Shown piece by piece: positions 16,268-25,987 of a stretch of 64,000 bases of DNA. The first letter of the stretch is position 1; every line of letters starts with the position of its first letter. This DNA comes from Planobispora rosea. Lineage in GTDB: Bacteria; Actinomycetota; Actinomycetes; Streptosporangiales; Streptosporangiaceae. The notes beneath the pieces are model-generated. The model was not told the DNA's origin. It ran no database searches and was given only the letters and a program-made list of their open reading frames with translations. The stretch lies in NCBI RefSeq assembly GCF_014648175.1, contig NZ_BMQP01000015.1, positions 62,001-126,000 on the forward strand, read 5' to 3'. A program made the position numbers and the translations under genes.

Positions 16268-17434
16268 ATGCGGCGCGCCGCGGCCCCTCTCCCTGTCCTT
16301 CTCCTCCTGCTCGCCCTGGTGGGCTGCTCCACGGCCGCCGACGGCGGTGGGGAGCGAGCGGGAAAGGCGGCCGCGCCCGCGGTGCAGATCTACCCGAGCC
16401 CGGGCTCGGAACGGGCCCCCACCGGCCGGGGCCTGACCGTCCAGGCCAGCCAGGGCACGCTGACCGGGGTGGTCGTCTACGCCGGCGGGGTGCCGGTGCC
16501 GGGCAGCTTCGACGCCACCCGGACCGTCTGGCGCTCCGACCGGCCGCTGGCCCCCGGCCAGGACTACGCGGTGAGCGCCATCGCGGCGGCTCCCGACGGC
16601 ACCTCGGCGAGCACCACCGGCAGGTTCCGCACCCTCACCCCCAAGCGGACCTTCCGCATCGTGTCCGTCCTGCCGGAGCCCGGCGAGACCGTGGGCGTCG
16701 GCATGCCCATCATCGTCGACTTCGACGTGCCGATCCGGGACAAGGCCGCCGTCGAGAAGGCCCTGACGGTACGGTCCGAAACGCCGGTCGAGGGCGCCTG
16801 GCACTGGACGGGGGACACCCGGGCGATCTACCGCCCCCGGCACTACTGGCCTGCCGGGCAGCAGGTCGGCTTCACCGCGCACCTGACCGGCGTCCGCGCG
16901 GACAAGGGGATGTACGGAACCGAGGACCACGTCACGCGCTTCACCGTCGGACGCTCGCAGATCAGCACCATCGACACCCGGACCCACCAGATGGTGGTCC
17001 GGCGCGACGGGAAGATCGTCCAGCGCATGGCCATCAGCGCGGGCATGGCCACCACCCGGGAGTACACCACGACGAGCGGCGTGCACCTGACCATGGACAA
17101 GAGCAACCCGGTGCGGATGATCTCCCCGAACCGGAGCAAGGGCGACCCCGGCTACTACGACGTCATGATCAGCCATGCCGTGCGCATCTCCAACAGCGGC
17201 GAGTACGTGCACGCCAAGGGGAACGTCTGGGCCCAGGGCCGGGTCAACGTCAGCCACGGCTGCATCAACGCCCGTCCCGACCAGGCCGCCTGGTTCTACA
17301 CCACCTCCCTGCGCGGCGACCCCGTGATCATCCGCGGCACCGACCGCGAGCTCGAATGGGACAACGGCTGGGGTTACTGGCAGCTCCCCTGGAACGACTG
17401 GCTCAAGGGAAGCGCCCTGCACTCCGGCTCCTGA
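16268..17434 (+). CDS. L,D-transpeptidase lipoprotein (YkuD)
   Basis: A protein of 388 residues with a lipobox signal (LALVGCST). Two immunoglobulin-like segments follow (about residues 45-120 and 125-220, the latter a bacterial Ig-like domain with VVSVLPEPGETVGVGMPI). The YkuD catalytic domain is at about 235-375. The active-site triad motif is intact: H330 and C332 in SHGCINARP. It would form 3-3 cross-links in peptidoglycan outside the membrane, like the LdtMt2 group of actinobacteria. It is a single gene, with its own promoter likely just upstream. Confidence 0.93.
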   Translation: MRRAAAPLPVLLLLLALVGCSTAADGGGERAGKAAAPAVQIYPSPGSERAPTGRGLTVQASQGTLTGVVVYAGGVPVPGSFDATRTVWRSDRPLAPGQDYAVSAIAAAPDGTSASTTGRFRTLTPKRTFRIVSVLPEPGETVGVGMPIIVDFDVPIRDKAAVEKALTVRSETPVEGAWHWTGDTRAIYRPRHYWPAGQQVGFTAHLTGVRADKGMYGTEDHVTRFTVGRSQISTIDTRTHQMVVRRDGKIVQRMAISAGMATTREYTTTSGVHLTMDKSNPVRMISPNRSKGDPGYYDVMISHAVRISNSGEYVHAKGNVWAQGRVNVSHGCINARPDQAAWFYTTSLRGDPVIIRGTDRELEWDNGWGYWQLPWNDWLKGSALHSGS

Positions 17435-17564
17435 CCGGCCCCGGCGCCGCCGTACGGTGAGAGCCGATCCATCCCCCCACTGTCAGGTGCGTCGGCGACG
17501 ACATACGGTAGGAACAGGAACCTTCCGGATGCCGGACCCGTTGCACTGGTAGGAGGGCCTGAGC

Positions 17565-18002
17565 ATGGACGACTGGATCATCTGGTTGATCCTCGCAGTA
17601 GTCCTCGGCGTCGCCGAGATCTTCACCTTGACCACCGCGCTGGGCCTGATCGGCGGCGCGGCCCTGATCGCCTCCCTCGGCGCCCTCATCGGCCTCCCCG
17701 TCCCGCTCCAGCTCGTCGTCTTCGCCGGCTCCCTCGCCGCGGGGGTCGTCGTCATCAGGCCCGTCGCCCGGCGGCACCTCAGGCCGCCCCCGCTCGGCCA
17801 GCGCTTCGGCGTCCAGGCGCTCGTCGGCAAGACCGCCTACGTGACCAGCGAGGTGACCGGCAGGGAGGGCCGGGTGAAGATCGGCGGCGAGGAGTGGTCG
17901 GCCAGGGCCTACGACGAGACGCTGGTGATCCCGGCCGGGGCGACCGTCGACGTCATCGAGATCGAGGGCGCGACCGCCCTCGTCTACCCCAGGGAGCAGT
18001 GA
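17565..18002 (+). CDS. NfeD-family membrane protein
   Basis: A short (145 residue) NfeD protein. It has three hydrophobic segments (residues 4-78; WIIWLILAVVLGVAEIFTL, then ALGLIGGAALIASLGALIG) and a C-terminal OB-fold domain (GQRFGVQALVGKTAYVTSE...ALVYPREQ). GGAGGG precedes the ATG. Only 3 nt separate it from the SPFH/stomatin gene. NfeD proteins work with SPFH proteins in membrane microdomain organisation and protein quality control. Confidence 0.92.
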   Translation: MDDWIIWLILAVVLGVAEIFTLTTALGLIGGAALIASLGALIGLPVPLQLVVFAGSLAAGVVVIRPVARRHLRPPPLGQRFGVQALVGKTAYVTSEVTGREGRVKIGGEEWSARAYDETLVIPAGATVDVIEIEGATALVYPREQ

Positions 18003-18005
18003 CCC

Positions 18006-19115
18006 ATGGATCCGTTGCTGATCGTCGGGATACTCGTCGTCCTGTTCGCCGTCTTCACGGTCATGAAATCGGTGCGGATCGTACCCCAGGCGAGAGCCAG
18101 GAACGTCGAGCGGCTCGGCCGCTACCACACCACGCTCAAGCCCGGCCTGAACTTCGTGATCCCCTACATCGACCGGGTCTATCCGATGATCGACCTCCGC
18201 GAGCAGGTCGTCTCCTTCCGCCCGCAGCCGGTCATCACCGAGGACAACCTCGTCGTCGAGATCGACACCGTGCTCTACTTCCAGGTCACCGACCCGCGCG
18301 CGGCGGCCTACGAGATCGCCAACTACATCCAGGCGATCGAGCAGTTGACGGTCACCACCCTGCGCAACGTCATCGGTTCCATGGACCTGGAGATGACGCT
18401 CACCTCGCGCGACACGATCAACAGCCAGCTCCGGGGCGTGCTCGACGAGGCGACCGGCAAGTGGGGCATCCGGGTCAACCGGGTCGAGATCAAGGCCATC
18501 GACCCGCCGAAGACCATCAAGGACGCGATGGAGAAGCAGATGCGCGCCGAGCGGGACAAGCGCGCCGCCATCCTCAACGCCGAGGGCCAGCGCCAGTCGC
18601 AGATCCTCACCGCCGAGGGTGACAAGCAGAGCGCCATCCTGCGCGCCGAGGGCGAGCGCAGCGCGGCCATCCTCAAGGCCCAGGGCCAGGCCCAGGCCAT
18701 CGACGAGGTCTTCCAGTCCGTGCACCGCAACGACCCCGACCCCAAGCTCCTGGCCTACCAGTACCTCCAGGTGCTCCCCGAGCTCGCCAAGGGTCAGGGC
18801 AACACCTTCTGGGTCATCCCGAGCGAGGTCACCTCCGCCCTGCAGGGCGTCTCCCGAGCCTTCACCGAGTCCCTCCCCCAGTCCCCGGCCACCCGCGAGG
18901 TCTCCCACGAGGACCGGTCCACCGCCGCGAAGGAGGCCGCCCAGGCCCAGCAGGCCGCCGCCGAGGCGGTCGCGGAGGCCAGCGAGGCCGACACCGGCAC
19001 CGGTCCCCGCCAGATCGGGCCCGGCGCCGTCACCCCCGACGCCCTCGCCCATCTCCAGGACGAGCGGCCCCAGGAGGAGCGGCTTCAGGAGGAGCGGCGG
19101 CAGTCCGCTCCCTGA
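18006..19115 (+). CDS. SPFH/Band-7 (stomatin-like) membrane protein
   Basis: A protein of 369 residues. The N-terminal membrane hairpin (LIVGILVVLFAVFTVMKS) is followed by the Band-7 domain (about 25-190; ERLGRYHTTLKPGLNFVIPYIDRVYPMIDLRE) with stomatin-type EIDTVLYFQVTDPRAAAYEI. An Ala/Glu/Gln-rich coiled coil (190-260) contains repeated ILNAEGQ/ILTAEGD/ILRAEGE units, and the acidic tail is disordered. It forms oligomeric membrane scaffolds and is paired with NfeD in one operon. Confidence 0.93.
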   Translation: MDPLLIVGILVVLFAVFTVMKSVRIVPQARARNVERLGRYHTTLKPGLNFVIPYIDRVYPMIDLREQVVSFRPQPVITEDNLVVEIDTVLYFQVTDPRAAAYEIANYIQAIEQLTVTTLRNVIGSMDLEMTLTSRDTINSQLRGVLDEATGKWGIRVNRVEIKAIDPPKTIKDAMEKQMRAERDKRAAILNAEGQRQSQILTAEGDKQSAILRAEGERSAAILKAQGQAQAIDEVFQSVHRNDPDPKLLAYQYLQVLPELAKGQGNTFWVIPSEVTSALQGVSRAFTESLPQSPATREVSHEDRSTAAKEAAQAQQAAAEAVAEASEADTGTGPRQIGPGAVTPDALAHLQDERPQEERLQEERRQSAP

Positions 19116-19140
19116 CCCCCGCGGGCACCGCACCGTCCAC

Positions 19141-19200
19141 CGGCCGGCCGGCCCGCCGCGTCCGCGATGAAACTTTCATCGGCGCCCGCGGCGGCCGGCC
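19141..19200 (+). terminator. Compound inverted repeat
   Basis: An outer GC-rich stem (GGCCGGCCCGCCGCG at 19146-19160 with CGCGGCGGCCGGCC at 19187-19200, one bulge) encloses an inner near-perfect palindrome GATGAAA-C-TTTCATC (19166-19180). It lies 25 nt after the SPFH stop and probably ends that operon. The AT-rich inner palindrome stands out and could also be a protein-binding site. Confidence 0.5.
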
Positions 19201-19257
19201 GTATCGTGTAGTGACGTGTGAGCAGGGACAAGAGGGGATTCGGCGGATCTCCGGCCG

Positions 19258-19273
19258 CCGGTTCGACAACCGG
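19258..19273. promoter_or_regulatory. Palindrome upstream of the cellulase gene
   Basis: CCGGTT-CGAC-AACCGG, a perfect 6-bp inverted repeat 180 nt before the cellulase start. I did not find the TGGGAGCGCTCCCA-type box of CebR/CelR. The role of this palindrome is unknown. Confidence 0.3.
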
Positions 19274-19452
19274 TCACATCCCTTCAAATGTGGCTCGCAG
19301 CCATCGAACTGGTAGAAACCCCTCCGGACTTTGCAGTGCTCGGGGCCTCCCACGGCCCCTCCTCCATACGGTCCGCGAGGGGTGACACGCCGGGAAGTCG
19401 TTCCGCCGTCCCTCCTCGCCAGGGCCGGACCAGAGAACGAAAGGCCACTGTC

Positions 19453-21045
19453 GTGAAACCTCTCGCGCGTCCGCGCCGCGGATTCCTGAGGATCGGCGCC
19501 ACCGTCGCGCTCGCGCTGGGCTCGCTGGCGGCCATGCCCGTCGGCAACGCCATGGCCACCGCCCCCGGCTGCGCGGTCACCTACACCACCAGCAGCTGGC
19601 CGGGCGGCTTCAGCGCCAACATCACCGTCAAGAACCTCGGCAGCGCCGTCGACGGCTGGAAGCTCGGCTTCTCCTTCCCGAGTTCGGGACAGAAGGTCGG
19701 GCACGGCTGGTCGGCGGTCTACGACCAGAACGGCACCGCCGTCACCGCCGCCAACGTCGCCTACAACAAGTCGTTGTCCACCGGGGAGTCGGCGCAGATC
19801 GGGTTCATCGGGACCACGACCGGCGGCAACCCGATCCCGACGACGTTCACCCTCAACGGCGTCACCTGCAACGACACGGCCACGAGGCCGCCCGCGCCGC
19901 CGACCGCCACGCCGACGCCGACGCCCACGGCGACCCGTACCGCGACGCCCACCCCCACGCCCACGGCGACCCGTACGGCCACGCCGACGCCGACGCGCAC
20001 GGCGACCCCCACGCCCACACCCACCCGCACGGCCACGCCGACGCCGACGCCGACGCGTACAGCCACGCCGACGCCCACGCCGACGACCACGACGGTCCCC
20101 GCCACCGGCACCCCCGTCGCGATCAACGGCAAGCTGCACGTCTGCGGCGTCTACCTGTGCAACAAGTACAACCGCCCGATCCAGCTGCGCGGCATGAGCA
20201 CCCACGGCATCCAGTGGTTCCCCAAGTGCTACACCGACGCCTCGCTGGACGCGCTCGCAGGCGACTGGAAGGCCGACCTCTTCCGGGTCTCCATGTACGT
20301 GCAGGAGGGCGGGTACGAGACCAACCCGGCCGCCTTCACCGAGCAGGTGAACAAGTACGTCGACATGGCCACGGCGCGCGGCCTGTACGCGATCATCGAC
20401 TTCCACACGCTGACGCCGGGCGACCCCAACTACAACCTGGCCCGCGCGAAGACCTTCTTCGCCTCGGTCGCCGCCCGCAACGCCGGCAAGAACAACGTCA
20501 TCTACGAGATCGCCAACGAGCCCAACGGGGTGAGCTGGGCGTCGATCAAGAACTACGCCGAGCAGGTCATCCCGGTGATCCGGGCGGCGGACCCGGACGC
20601 GGTGGTCATCGTCGGCACCCGGGCGTGGTCGTCGCTGGGCGTCTCGGAGGGCTCCAACGAGACCGAGATCGTCAACAACCCGGTCAAGGCCGAGAACATC
20701 ATGTACGCCTTCCACTTCTACGCCGCCTCGCACAAGGACAACTACCGGGCCACGGTGAGCCGGGCGGCGGCGAAGCTCCCGCTGTTCGTCTCGGAGTTCG
20801 GCACGGTGACCGCCAGCGGGAACGGTGAGGTCGACCTCGCCAGCACCGCCGCCTGGATCGACATGCTGGACCAGCTGAAGATCAGCTACGCCAACTGGAC
20901 CTACTCCGACGCCCCGGAGAGCAGCGCCGCCTTCAAGCCCGGCACCTGCTCGGGCGGTACCTTCGCGGGTACCGGGGTGCTCAACCAGTCGGGCGTCTAC
21001 ATCCGCGACCGCATCCGCACCGCGGACAACTTCCCCACCAGCTGA
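19453..21045 (+). CDS. Secreted cellulase: CBM2 - TP linker - GH5
   Basis: A protein of 530 residues from GTG 19453, which has AAAGG upstream. A twin-Arg-like basic start (RPRRGF) and signal peptide end near ANAMA. The CBM2 cellulose-binding domain is at about 37-138 (CAVTYTTSSWPGGFSANITVKN). The linker is a Thr/Pro repeat (about 150-215). The GH5 catalytic domain is at about 222-525 with acid/base E356 (YEIANEPNG) and nucleophile E448 (FVSEFGTV). It should be an endo-beta-1,4-glucanase acting outside the cell. The linker DNA (19909-20097) is a string of ACGCCCACG-like repeats prone to length change. Confidence 0.93.
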   Translation: MKPLARPRRGFLRIGATVALALGSLAAMPVGNAMATAPGCAVTYTTSSWPGGFSANITVKNLGSAVDGWKLGFSFPSSGQKVGHGWSAVYDQNGTAVTAANVAYNKSLSTGESAQIGFIGTTTGGNPIPTTFTLNGVTCNDTATRPPAPPTATPTPTPTATRTATPTPTPTATRTATPTPTRTATPTPTPTRTATPTPTPTRTATPTPTPTTTTVPATGTPVAINGKLHVCGVYLCNKYNRPIQLRGMSTHGIQWFPKCYTDASLDALAGDWKADLFRVSMYVQEGGYETNPAAFTEQVNKYVDMATARGLYAIIDFHTLTPGDPNYNLARAKTFFASVAARNAGKNNVIYEIANEPNGVSWASIKNYAEQVIPVIRAADPDAVVIVGTRAWSSLGVSEGSNETEIVNNPVKAENIMYAFHFYAASHKDNYRATVSRAAAKLPLFVSEFGTVTASGNGEVDLASTAAWIDMLDQLKISYANWTYSDAPESSAAFKPGTCSGGTFAGTGVLNQSGVYIRDRIRTADNFPTS

Positions 21046-21106
21046 TCTCCTTCCCCTTCCCCATCGGCTGGTCCAACCCGCCGGACCCCGCCGGTCCGGC
21101 CCGATC

Positions 21107-21140
21107 GAGAGGGCCCCTCCCGCGCGGGAGGGGCCCTCTC
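21107..21140. terminator. Perfect 34-bp palindrome terminator
   Basis: 17 bp (GAGAGGGCCCCTCCCGC) are followed directly by their exact reverse complement. This is a strong hairpin 62 nt after the cellulase stop. Confidence 0.8.
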
Positions 21141-21292
21141 CCCGTTCCCGGACCGGCATGGCCGTGCCGCCGCGGGGCAGAGCCGTACCGAGTGTGAAGC
21201 CGAACTGTGGGCGGGATTAAGAAAACCGCGATGGACACCTCCGGAGCCGACCCGGCACAGTGCGTAAGGTCTGTACCGAGGGGGGATTCGTG

Positions 21293-22321
21293 ATGAAGGC
21301 ACTGGTCAAGGAGAGGGCCGAGCCCGGCCTGTGGCTGACGGACGTGCCCGAGCCCACGGTGGGACCGGGCGAGGTGCTGATCAGGGTGCTGCGCACCGGG
21401 ATCTGCGGCACCGACCTGCACATCCGGAACTTCGACGCGTGGGCGCGGCAGACCCTGACGCTCCCGCTCATCGTGGGGCACGAGTTCTGCGGTGAGGTCG
21501 TCGAGGTGGCTCCGGGCGTGGAGGACATCGCGGTCGGGGACCTGGTCAGCGGCGAGGGGCACATCGTCTGCGGGAAGTGCCGCAACTGCATGGCCGGGCG
21601 GCGCCACCTGTGCCGCAACACGATCGGGCTCGGGGTGAACCGCGACGGCGCCTTCGCCGAGTATGTGACGCTGCCGGCCTCCAACGTGTGGGTGCACCGG
21701 GTCCCGGTGGACCCCGACGTGGCTGCGATCTTCGACCCGTTCGGCAACGCCGTGCACACCGCCCTGTCGTTCCCGATGGTCGGCGAGGACGTGCTCATCA
21801 CCGGGGCCGGGCCGATCGGGCTGATGGCCGCGGCGGTCGCCACCCACGTGGGCGCGCGCAACGTGGTCATCACCGACGTCAGTCCCGAGCGCCTGGCCAT
21901 CGCCGGCAAGCTCGGGGTCAGTCTCGCACTGAACGTGGCCGAGACGTCCATCCCCGACGGCATGGAGCGGCTCGGCATGCGCGAGGGCTTCGACGTGGGC
22001 CTGGAGATGTCCGGGCACCCGCAGGCGCTCCGCGACATGATCGCGAGCATGACCCACGGCGGGAAGATCGCCATGCTGGGCCTCCCCGCCGAGGAGTTCG
22101 CCGTCGACTTCTCGACGGTCGTGACCTCGATGATCACGATCAAGGGCATCTACGGCCGGGAGATGTTCGAGACGTGGTACGCCATGTCGGTGCTCCTGGA
22201 GAAGGGCCTCGACCTGTCCCCCGTCATCACCGACCGCTTCTCCTACCGCGACTTCGACGCGGCCTTCGACACCGCCGCGAGCGGCACGACCGGCAAGATC
22301 ATCATGGATTGGACGGCCTGA
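21293..22321 (+). CDS. tdh: L-threonine 3-dehydrogenase
   Basis: A zinc-dependent medium-chain dehydrogenase of 342 residues that oxidises L-threonine to 2-amino-3-oxobutyrate with NAD+. The catalytic-zinc motifs are GICGTDLHI and GHEFCGEV. The structural-zinc cysteine cluster is [15 protein letters not shown] and the Rossmann segment is [15 protein letters not shown]. The ATG at 21293 has a G-rich Shine-Dalgarno (AGGGGGG). The next gene is kbl with a TGATG overlap, giving the standard two-step threonine-to-glycine pathway. Confidence 0.95.
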   Translation: MKALVKERAEPGLWLTDVPEPTVGPGEVLIRVLRTGICGTDLHIRNFDAWARQTLTLPLIVGHEFCGEVVEVAPGVEDIAVGDLVSGEGHIVCGKCRNCMAGRRHLCRNTIGLGVNRDGAFAEYVTLPASNVWVHRVPVDPDVAAIFDPFGNAVHTALSFPMVGEDVLITGAGPIGLMAAAVATHVGARNVVITDVSPERLAIAGKLGVSLALNVAETSIPDGMERLGMREGFDVGLEMSGHPQALRDMIASMTHGGKIAMLGLPAEEFAVDFSTVVTSMITIKGIYGREMFETWYAMSVLLEKGLDLSPVITDRFSYRDFDAAFDTAASGTTGKIIMDWTA

Positions 22322-23502
22322 TGTTCGACGACATCCGCGACGACCTGCGCGCCACCCTCGACGAGATCGCCTCGGCGGGCCTGCTCAAGCCGGAGCGGGT
22401 CATCACCACCCCGCAGCGGGCCGGCATCGCCGTCTCCGCCGCGGACGGGCCCCGCGAGGTGCTGAACTTCTGCGCCAACAACTACCTGGGCCTGGCCGAC
22501 CACCCCGAGCTGGTCGCCGCCGCCAAGGAGGCGCTGGACCGCTGGGGTTTCGGCATGGCCTCGGTCCGCTTCATCTGCGGCACCCAGGAGGTGCACAAGG
22601 AGCTGGAGGCGCGGCTGGCGGAGTTCCTCGGCCAGGAGGACGCCGTGCTGTACAGCTCGTGCTTCGACGCCAACGGCGGGGTGTTCGAGACCCTGCTCGA
22701 CGACCGCGACGCGGTGATCTCCGACGCGCTCAACCACGCGAGCATCATCGACGGCATCCGGCTGTGCAAGGCCCGCCGCCTGCGCTACGCCAACCGCGAC
22801 ATGGCCGAGCTGGAGGCCCGGCTCAAGGAGGCCGCCGACGCCCGGCGCAAGCTGATCGTCACCGACGGCGTGTTCTCCATGGACGGCTACTTCGCCCCGC
22901 TGGACGAGATCTGCGACCTGGCCGAGCGGTACGGCGCCATGGTCATGGTCGACGACTCGCACGCGGTCGGCTTCATCGGCGACAACGGCGCGGGCACCCC
23001 CGAGCTGTACGGCGTGCGCGACCGGGTCGACATCATCACCGGCACGCTCGGCAAGGCTCTCGGCGGGGCGAGCGGCGGCTACACGGCGGCCCGCAAGGAG
23101 ATCGGCGAACTGCTGCGCCAGCGTTCGCGCCCCTACCTGTTCTCCAACTCCCTCGCCCCGATGATCGCCGCCACCTCATTGCGCGTCCTGGACATGATCA
23201 GCGGCTCCAGCGACGCCCGCGAGCGGCTGCGCGCCAACACCGAGCGGTTCCGCACCCGGATGACCGAGGCGGGCTTCGACATCCTGCCCGGCCACCACCC
23301 CATCGTCCCGGTCATGATCGGCGACGCGGCCGAGGCCGGCGCGATGGCGGATCGCCTGCTCGAACAGGGCGTCTACGTGATCGGCTTCTCCTACCCGGTG
23401 GTCCCGCACGGCCAGGCCCGCATCCGGGTCCAGCTCTCGGCGGCCCACTCCACCGAGGACGTCGACCGGGCCGTGGAGGCGTTCGTCACCGCCCGGGGAT
23501 AG
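22321..23502 (+). CDS. kbl: Glycine C-acetyltransferase (2-amino-3-ketobutyrate CoA ligase)
   Basis: A PLP enzyme of 393 residues of the alpha-oxoamine synthase family. It cleaves 2-amino-3-oxobutyrate with CoA to glycine and acetyl-CoA. Landmarks are [31 protein letters not shown] and [13 protein letters not shown]. The PLP lysine lies in [16 protein letters not shown]. The ATG overlaps the tdh stop by one base, which is tight translational coupling. Confidence 0.95.
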   Translation: MFDDIRDDLRATLDEIASAGLLKPERVITTPQRAGIAVSAADGPREVLNFCANNYLGLADHPELVAAAKEALDRWGFGMASVRFICGTQEVHKELEARLAEFLGQEDAVLYSSCFDANGGVFETLLDDRDAVISDALNHASIIDGIRLCKARRLRYANRDMAELEARLKEAADARRKLIVTDGVFSMDGYFAPLDEICDLAERYGAMVMVDDSHAVGFIGDNGAGTPELYGVRDRVDIITGTLGKALGGASGGYTAARKEIGELLRQRSRPYLFSNSLAPMIAATSLRVLDMISGSSDARERLRANTERFRTRMTEAGFDILPGHHPIVPVMIGDAAEAGAMADRLLEQGVYVIGFSYPVVPHGQARIRVQLSAAHSTEDVDRAVEAFVTARG

Positions 23503-23554
23503 TCCTTCGCGGTGGAACCGGAGAGCATCGGCCGCCCTGCCCGACAATGGAAGC

Positions 23555-24481
23555 GTGATTGACACACGGCGGCTGCGGACCCTGCGCGCGGTGGCCGACC
23601 ACGGGACGGTCACCGCCGCCGCGTCGGCGCTCCACCTCACCCCCTCCGCCGTCTCCCAGCAGCTGGTCGCCCTGGAGCACGAGGTCGGCCACCGGCTGCT
23701 GGAGCGTGACGGCCGGGGCGTCCGGCTCACCGCCGTGGGGCGCATCCTGCTCGGCCACGCCAACGAGGTCCTCGCCCAGCTGGAACGGGCCGGGGCCGAC
23801 ATCGCCGCCTACACGACCGGTACGGCGGGCGAGGTGAAGGTCGCCTCCTTCGCCACCGCGATCGGGCTGGTGGTCGCCCCGGCGGTGAGCGCGCTCAGGG
23901 AGAAGGAACCCGGCATCCAGGTACGGGTCCTCGACGCCGAGGGCGACCAGAGCCTCACCATGGTGCTGGACGGCGAGGTGGACGTCGCCGTCTCCGTCGA
24001 GTACCGCGGGGCTCCGGCCGAGGACGACCGCCGTCTGTCCCGCATCCCGCTGTACGCCGAGCCGTTCGACGTCGTCCTCCCGCGCGGCCACCGCCTGGCC
24101 GGGACGGACGGCGGAGGGCCGATCACCGTCGCGGACCTGGCCGGCGAGACCTGGATCGGCCCCTACCCGGGCAACCCCTGCCACGACGTGATCGCCCTGG
24201 CCTGCGAGCACGCGGGCTTCACCCCGGAGTTCGCCCACTCCTCCGACGACTTCAGCGCGGTGGTCGCGCTGGCCGGGGCGGGGGCGGGCGTGGCGATGGT
24301 GCCCCGCCTGGCGCTGCGCGGCACGGACCTGTCCGGCGTGGTGATCCGCCCGGTCGAGGGCCCGCAGCGCCGGGTCTTCGCCGCGGTACGGCGCGGCGCG
24401 GAGCGCCACCCCCTGCTCATCCCCCTTCTCGACGCCCTCCACCGCGCCGCGGCGGCCCTGCGCCACACCCCTCCGGACTGA
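23555..24481 (+). CDS. LysR-family transcriptional regulator
   Basis: A protein of 308 residues from GTG 23555. The N-terminal winged helix (residues 1-60; LRTLRAVADHGTVTAAASALHLTPSAVSQQL) is followed by a type-2 periplasmic-binding-like effector domain (90-295). It lies 52 bp after kbl on the same strand, so it could be co-transcribed with tdh-kbl and regulate them, or act elsewhere. Most LysR genes are divergent from their target; this one is not. Confidence 0.92.
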   Translation: MIDTRRLRTLRAVADHGTVTAAASALHLTPSAVSQQLVALEHEVGHRLLERDGRGVRLTAVGRILLGHANEVLAQLERAGADIAAYTTGTAGEVKVASFATAIGLVVAPAVSALREKEPGIQVRVLDAEGDQSLTMVLDGEVDVAVSVEYRGAPAEDDRRLSRIPLYAEPFDVVLPRGHRLAGTDGGGPITVADLAGETWIGPYPGNPCHDVIALACEHAGFTPEFAHSSDDFSAVVALAGAGAGVAMVPRLALRGTDLSGVVIRPVEGPQRRVFAAVRRGAERHPLLIPLLDALHRAAAALRHTPPD

Positions 24482-24555
24482 CCTCCCGCCCGCCGGGTGA
24501 CCGGTGGACGACGGCGTCGGAACACCTGCCGGTCCGCTTCCGGCTCCCAGCCGGC

Positions 24556-25122
24556 TCAGCCCGCGTCGTCCGCCGTGAAGGCCACCTCCGCCGTGCTGAC
24601 GGTCCCCCCGCGGCGCCCGGGTGCGTCCTGCCACTGCCAGTAGAGATTGGTGTGCGCGATCACCTGCTCCGGGGGCGGTGCGCCGTACGCGCTGAAGTCC
24701 TCCGTCGTGTGCGCGTCGCCGACCAGTGTCACGTCGTATCCGCGGGTGAAGGCCCCGTGCATGGTCGAGCGGATGCAGCCGTCGGTCTGGGCTCCGGTGA
24801 CGACGAGACGGCCCACCCCGCGCTCGGCGAGAAGCGCCTCCAGCTCGGTGGCCTCGAACGAGTCGCCGTAGTTCTTGTGGACCAGCGGCTCCGAATCCTG
24901 GCGGACCAGCTCCGGGACGTACTGCCAGGCGTCGCTGTCCCGCTTGAGCTCGTCGCTGGAGTGCTGCACCCAGACCACCGCAACGCCCTCCGCGCGCGCC
25001 TTGGCGACCAGGCTGTCGATGTTCGCGATCACGCGGTCGCGGTCGTGGGCGGCGGCCACCACCCCGTTCTGGACGTCGATGACCAGCAGCGCGGTGTTCG
25101 GCCGGTCGGGCAGGGTCGTCAT
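24556..25122 (-). CDS. Isochorismatase-family cysteine hydrolase
   Basis: A protein of 188 residues with the catalytic triad of the family: D16 (LLVIDVQNG), K83 (VHKNYGDSFE) and C116 (TGAQTDGCIRST). The non-prolyl cis-peptide region fits as well. Enzymes of this size hydrolyse amides such as nicotinamide, carbamoyl compounds or isochorismate. The exact substrate cannot be read from sequence. It stands alone, divergent from the TetR/P450 unit. Confidence 0.92.
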   Translation of the reverse strand: MTTLPDRPNTALLVIDVQNGVVAAAHDRDRVIANIDSLVAKARAEGVAVVWVQHSSDELKRDSDAWQYVPELVRQDSEPLVHKNYGDSFEATELEALLAERGVGRLVVTGAQTDGCIRSTMHGAFTRGYDVTLVGDAHTTEDFSAYGAPPPEQVIAHTNLYWQWQDAPGRRGGTVSTAEVAFTADDAG

Positions 25123-25220
25123 GGGGGCCTCCCGGTTCCCGTATAGATCATGCGTTCAGGATCATGCGTCGCCCCACAGTAGACCGGGCCGCCGACAGAG
25201 AGCCGTCTCCTCCGCACCTC

Positions 25221-25282
25221 TTGACGTACCGCGCACATCATGAAATATCGGAAAGTGAAGGTATGTAGGGATCCCGATATTT
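25221..25282 (+). promoter_or_regulatory. Promoter and operator of the TetR/P450 unit
   Basis: AAATATCGG (25243-25251) and CCGATATTT (25274-25282) form a perfect 9-bp inverted repeat with a 22-bp spacer. TTGACG at 25221-25226 is a good -35, and the AT-rich left arm occupies the place of the -10. The repeat covers the upstream candidate ATG of the TetR gene, arguing that translation starts downstream. Confidence 0.6.
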
Positions 25283-25293
25283 CTGAGGCGAGT

Positions 25294-25881
25294 GTGGCGA
25301 GGACGCAGGAGCAGCGCAGGGCCGAGACCCGCGCCCGGCTGATCGAGGCGGCCTCCGACCTGTTCGCCGCCAAGGGGTTCCACGCCGTGTCGGCCGAGGC
25401 CGTGGCGGACGCCGCGGGCCGTACGACCGGCGCTCTCTACAACCATTTCGGCGGCAAGGAGGGCCTGCTGCTGGCCCTGCTGGAGGTGTGGAAGGACCAG
25501 GTCGCGGACGAGCTGCTCACCGCGTTCGGGGACAGACCCGGGCTCGACGACCGGCTGTCCGCGGTGTACCAAGCGATCACCGACGGGAATCGCGGTGTGC
25601 CATGGCTCCTGCTGGAGATGGAACTGTGGCTGCACGGCGCGCGCGACTCCCACATCGGCGACCTCCTCGCCAGGCGGTACGCCGAGATCCGGACCCTGCT
25701 GGCGGACGGCCTGAGCCAATGGGCCGAGCTGGCCGGGACGTCCCTACGACGATCACCGGAGCACACCGCGGTCGCGGTGCTGGGTGTGCTCATCGGCTGC
25801 GCGATCCAGCACCGGCTGGATCCCCCCGCGGTCGAGACGCAGGCCGTCGTGGAGAGCCTGCGCGACCTGCTCGGCTTCTGA
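25294..25881 (+). CDS. TetR-family transcriptional regulator
   Basis: A protein of 195 residues from GTG 25294. The HTH domain (RLIEAASDLFAAKGFHAVSAEAVADAAGRTTGALYNHFGGKEGLL) is typical, followed by a helical effector domain. An in-frame ATG at 25240 lies inside the operator and probably upstream of the transcript start. GAGG 5 nt before the GTG supports the shorter form. It is 106 bp upstream of the cytochrome P450 gene on the same strand and probably controls both. Confidence 0.88.
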   Translation: MARTQEQRRAETRARLIEAASDLFAAKGFHAVSAEAVADAAGRTTGALYNHFGGKEGLLLALLEVWKDQVADELLTAFGDRPGLDDRLSAVYQAITDGNRGVPWLLLEMELWLHGARDSHIGDLLARRYAEIRTLLADGLSQWAELAGTSLRRSPEHTAVAVLGVLIGCAIQHRLDPPAVETQAVVESLRDLLGF

Positions 25882-25987
25882 GCCCCCGGTCCTGACCGGA
25901 GCCGACGCTCCGGGCCCGGGGCGCGGTGGCCGGGCGCCAGCCGTACCCGGACAACTCCTGCAAACGCGCCGGAAGGGAGCCGTCGGC

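Noticed and set aside
19909..20097. Short-unit tandem repeat as a possible repeat region
   Set aside because: It encodes the Thr/Pro linker of the cellulase in frame, so it is explained by the coding region.
25240..25293. ATG 25240 as start of the TetR regulator
   Set aside because: The codon lies inside the operator and near the predicted -10, upstream of the likely transcript start.
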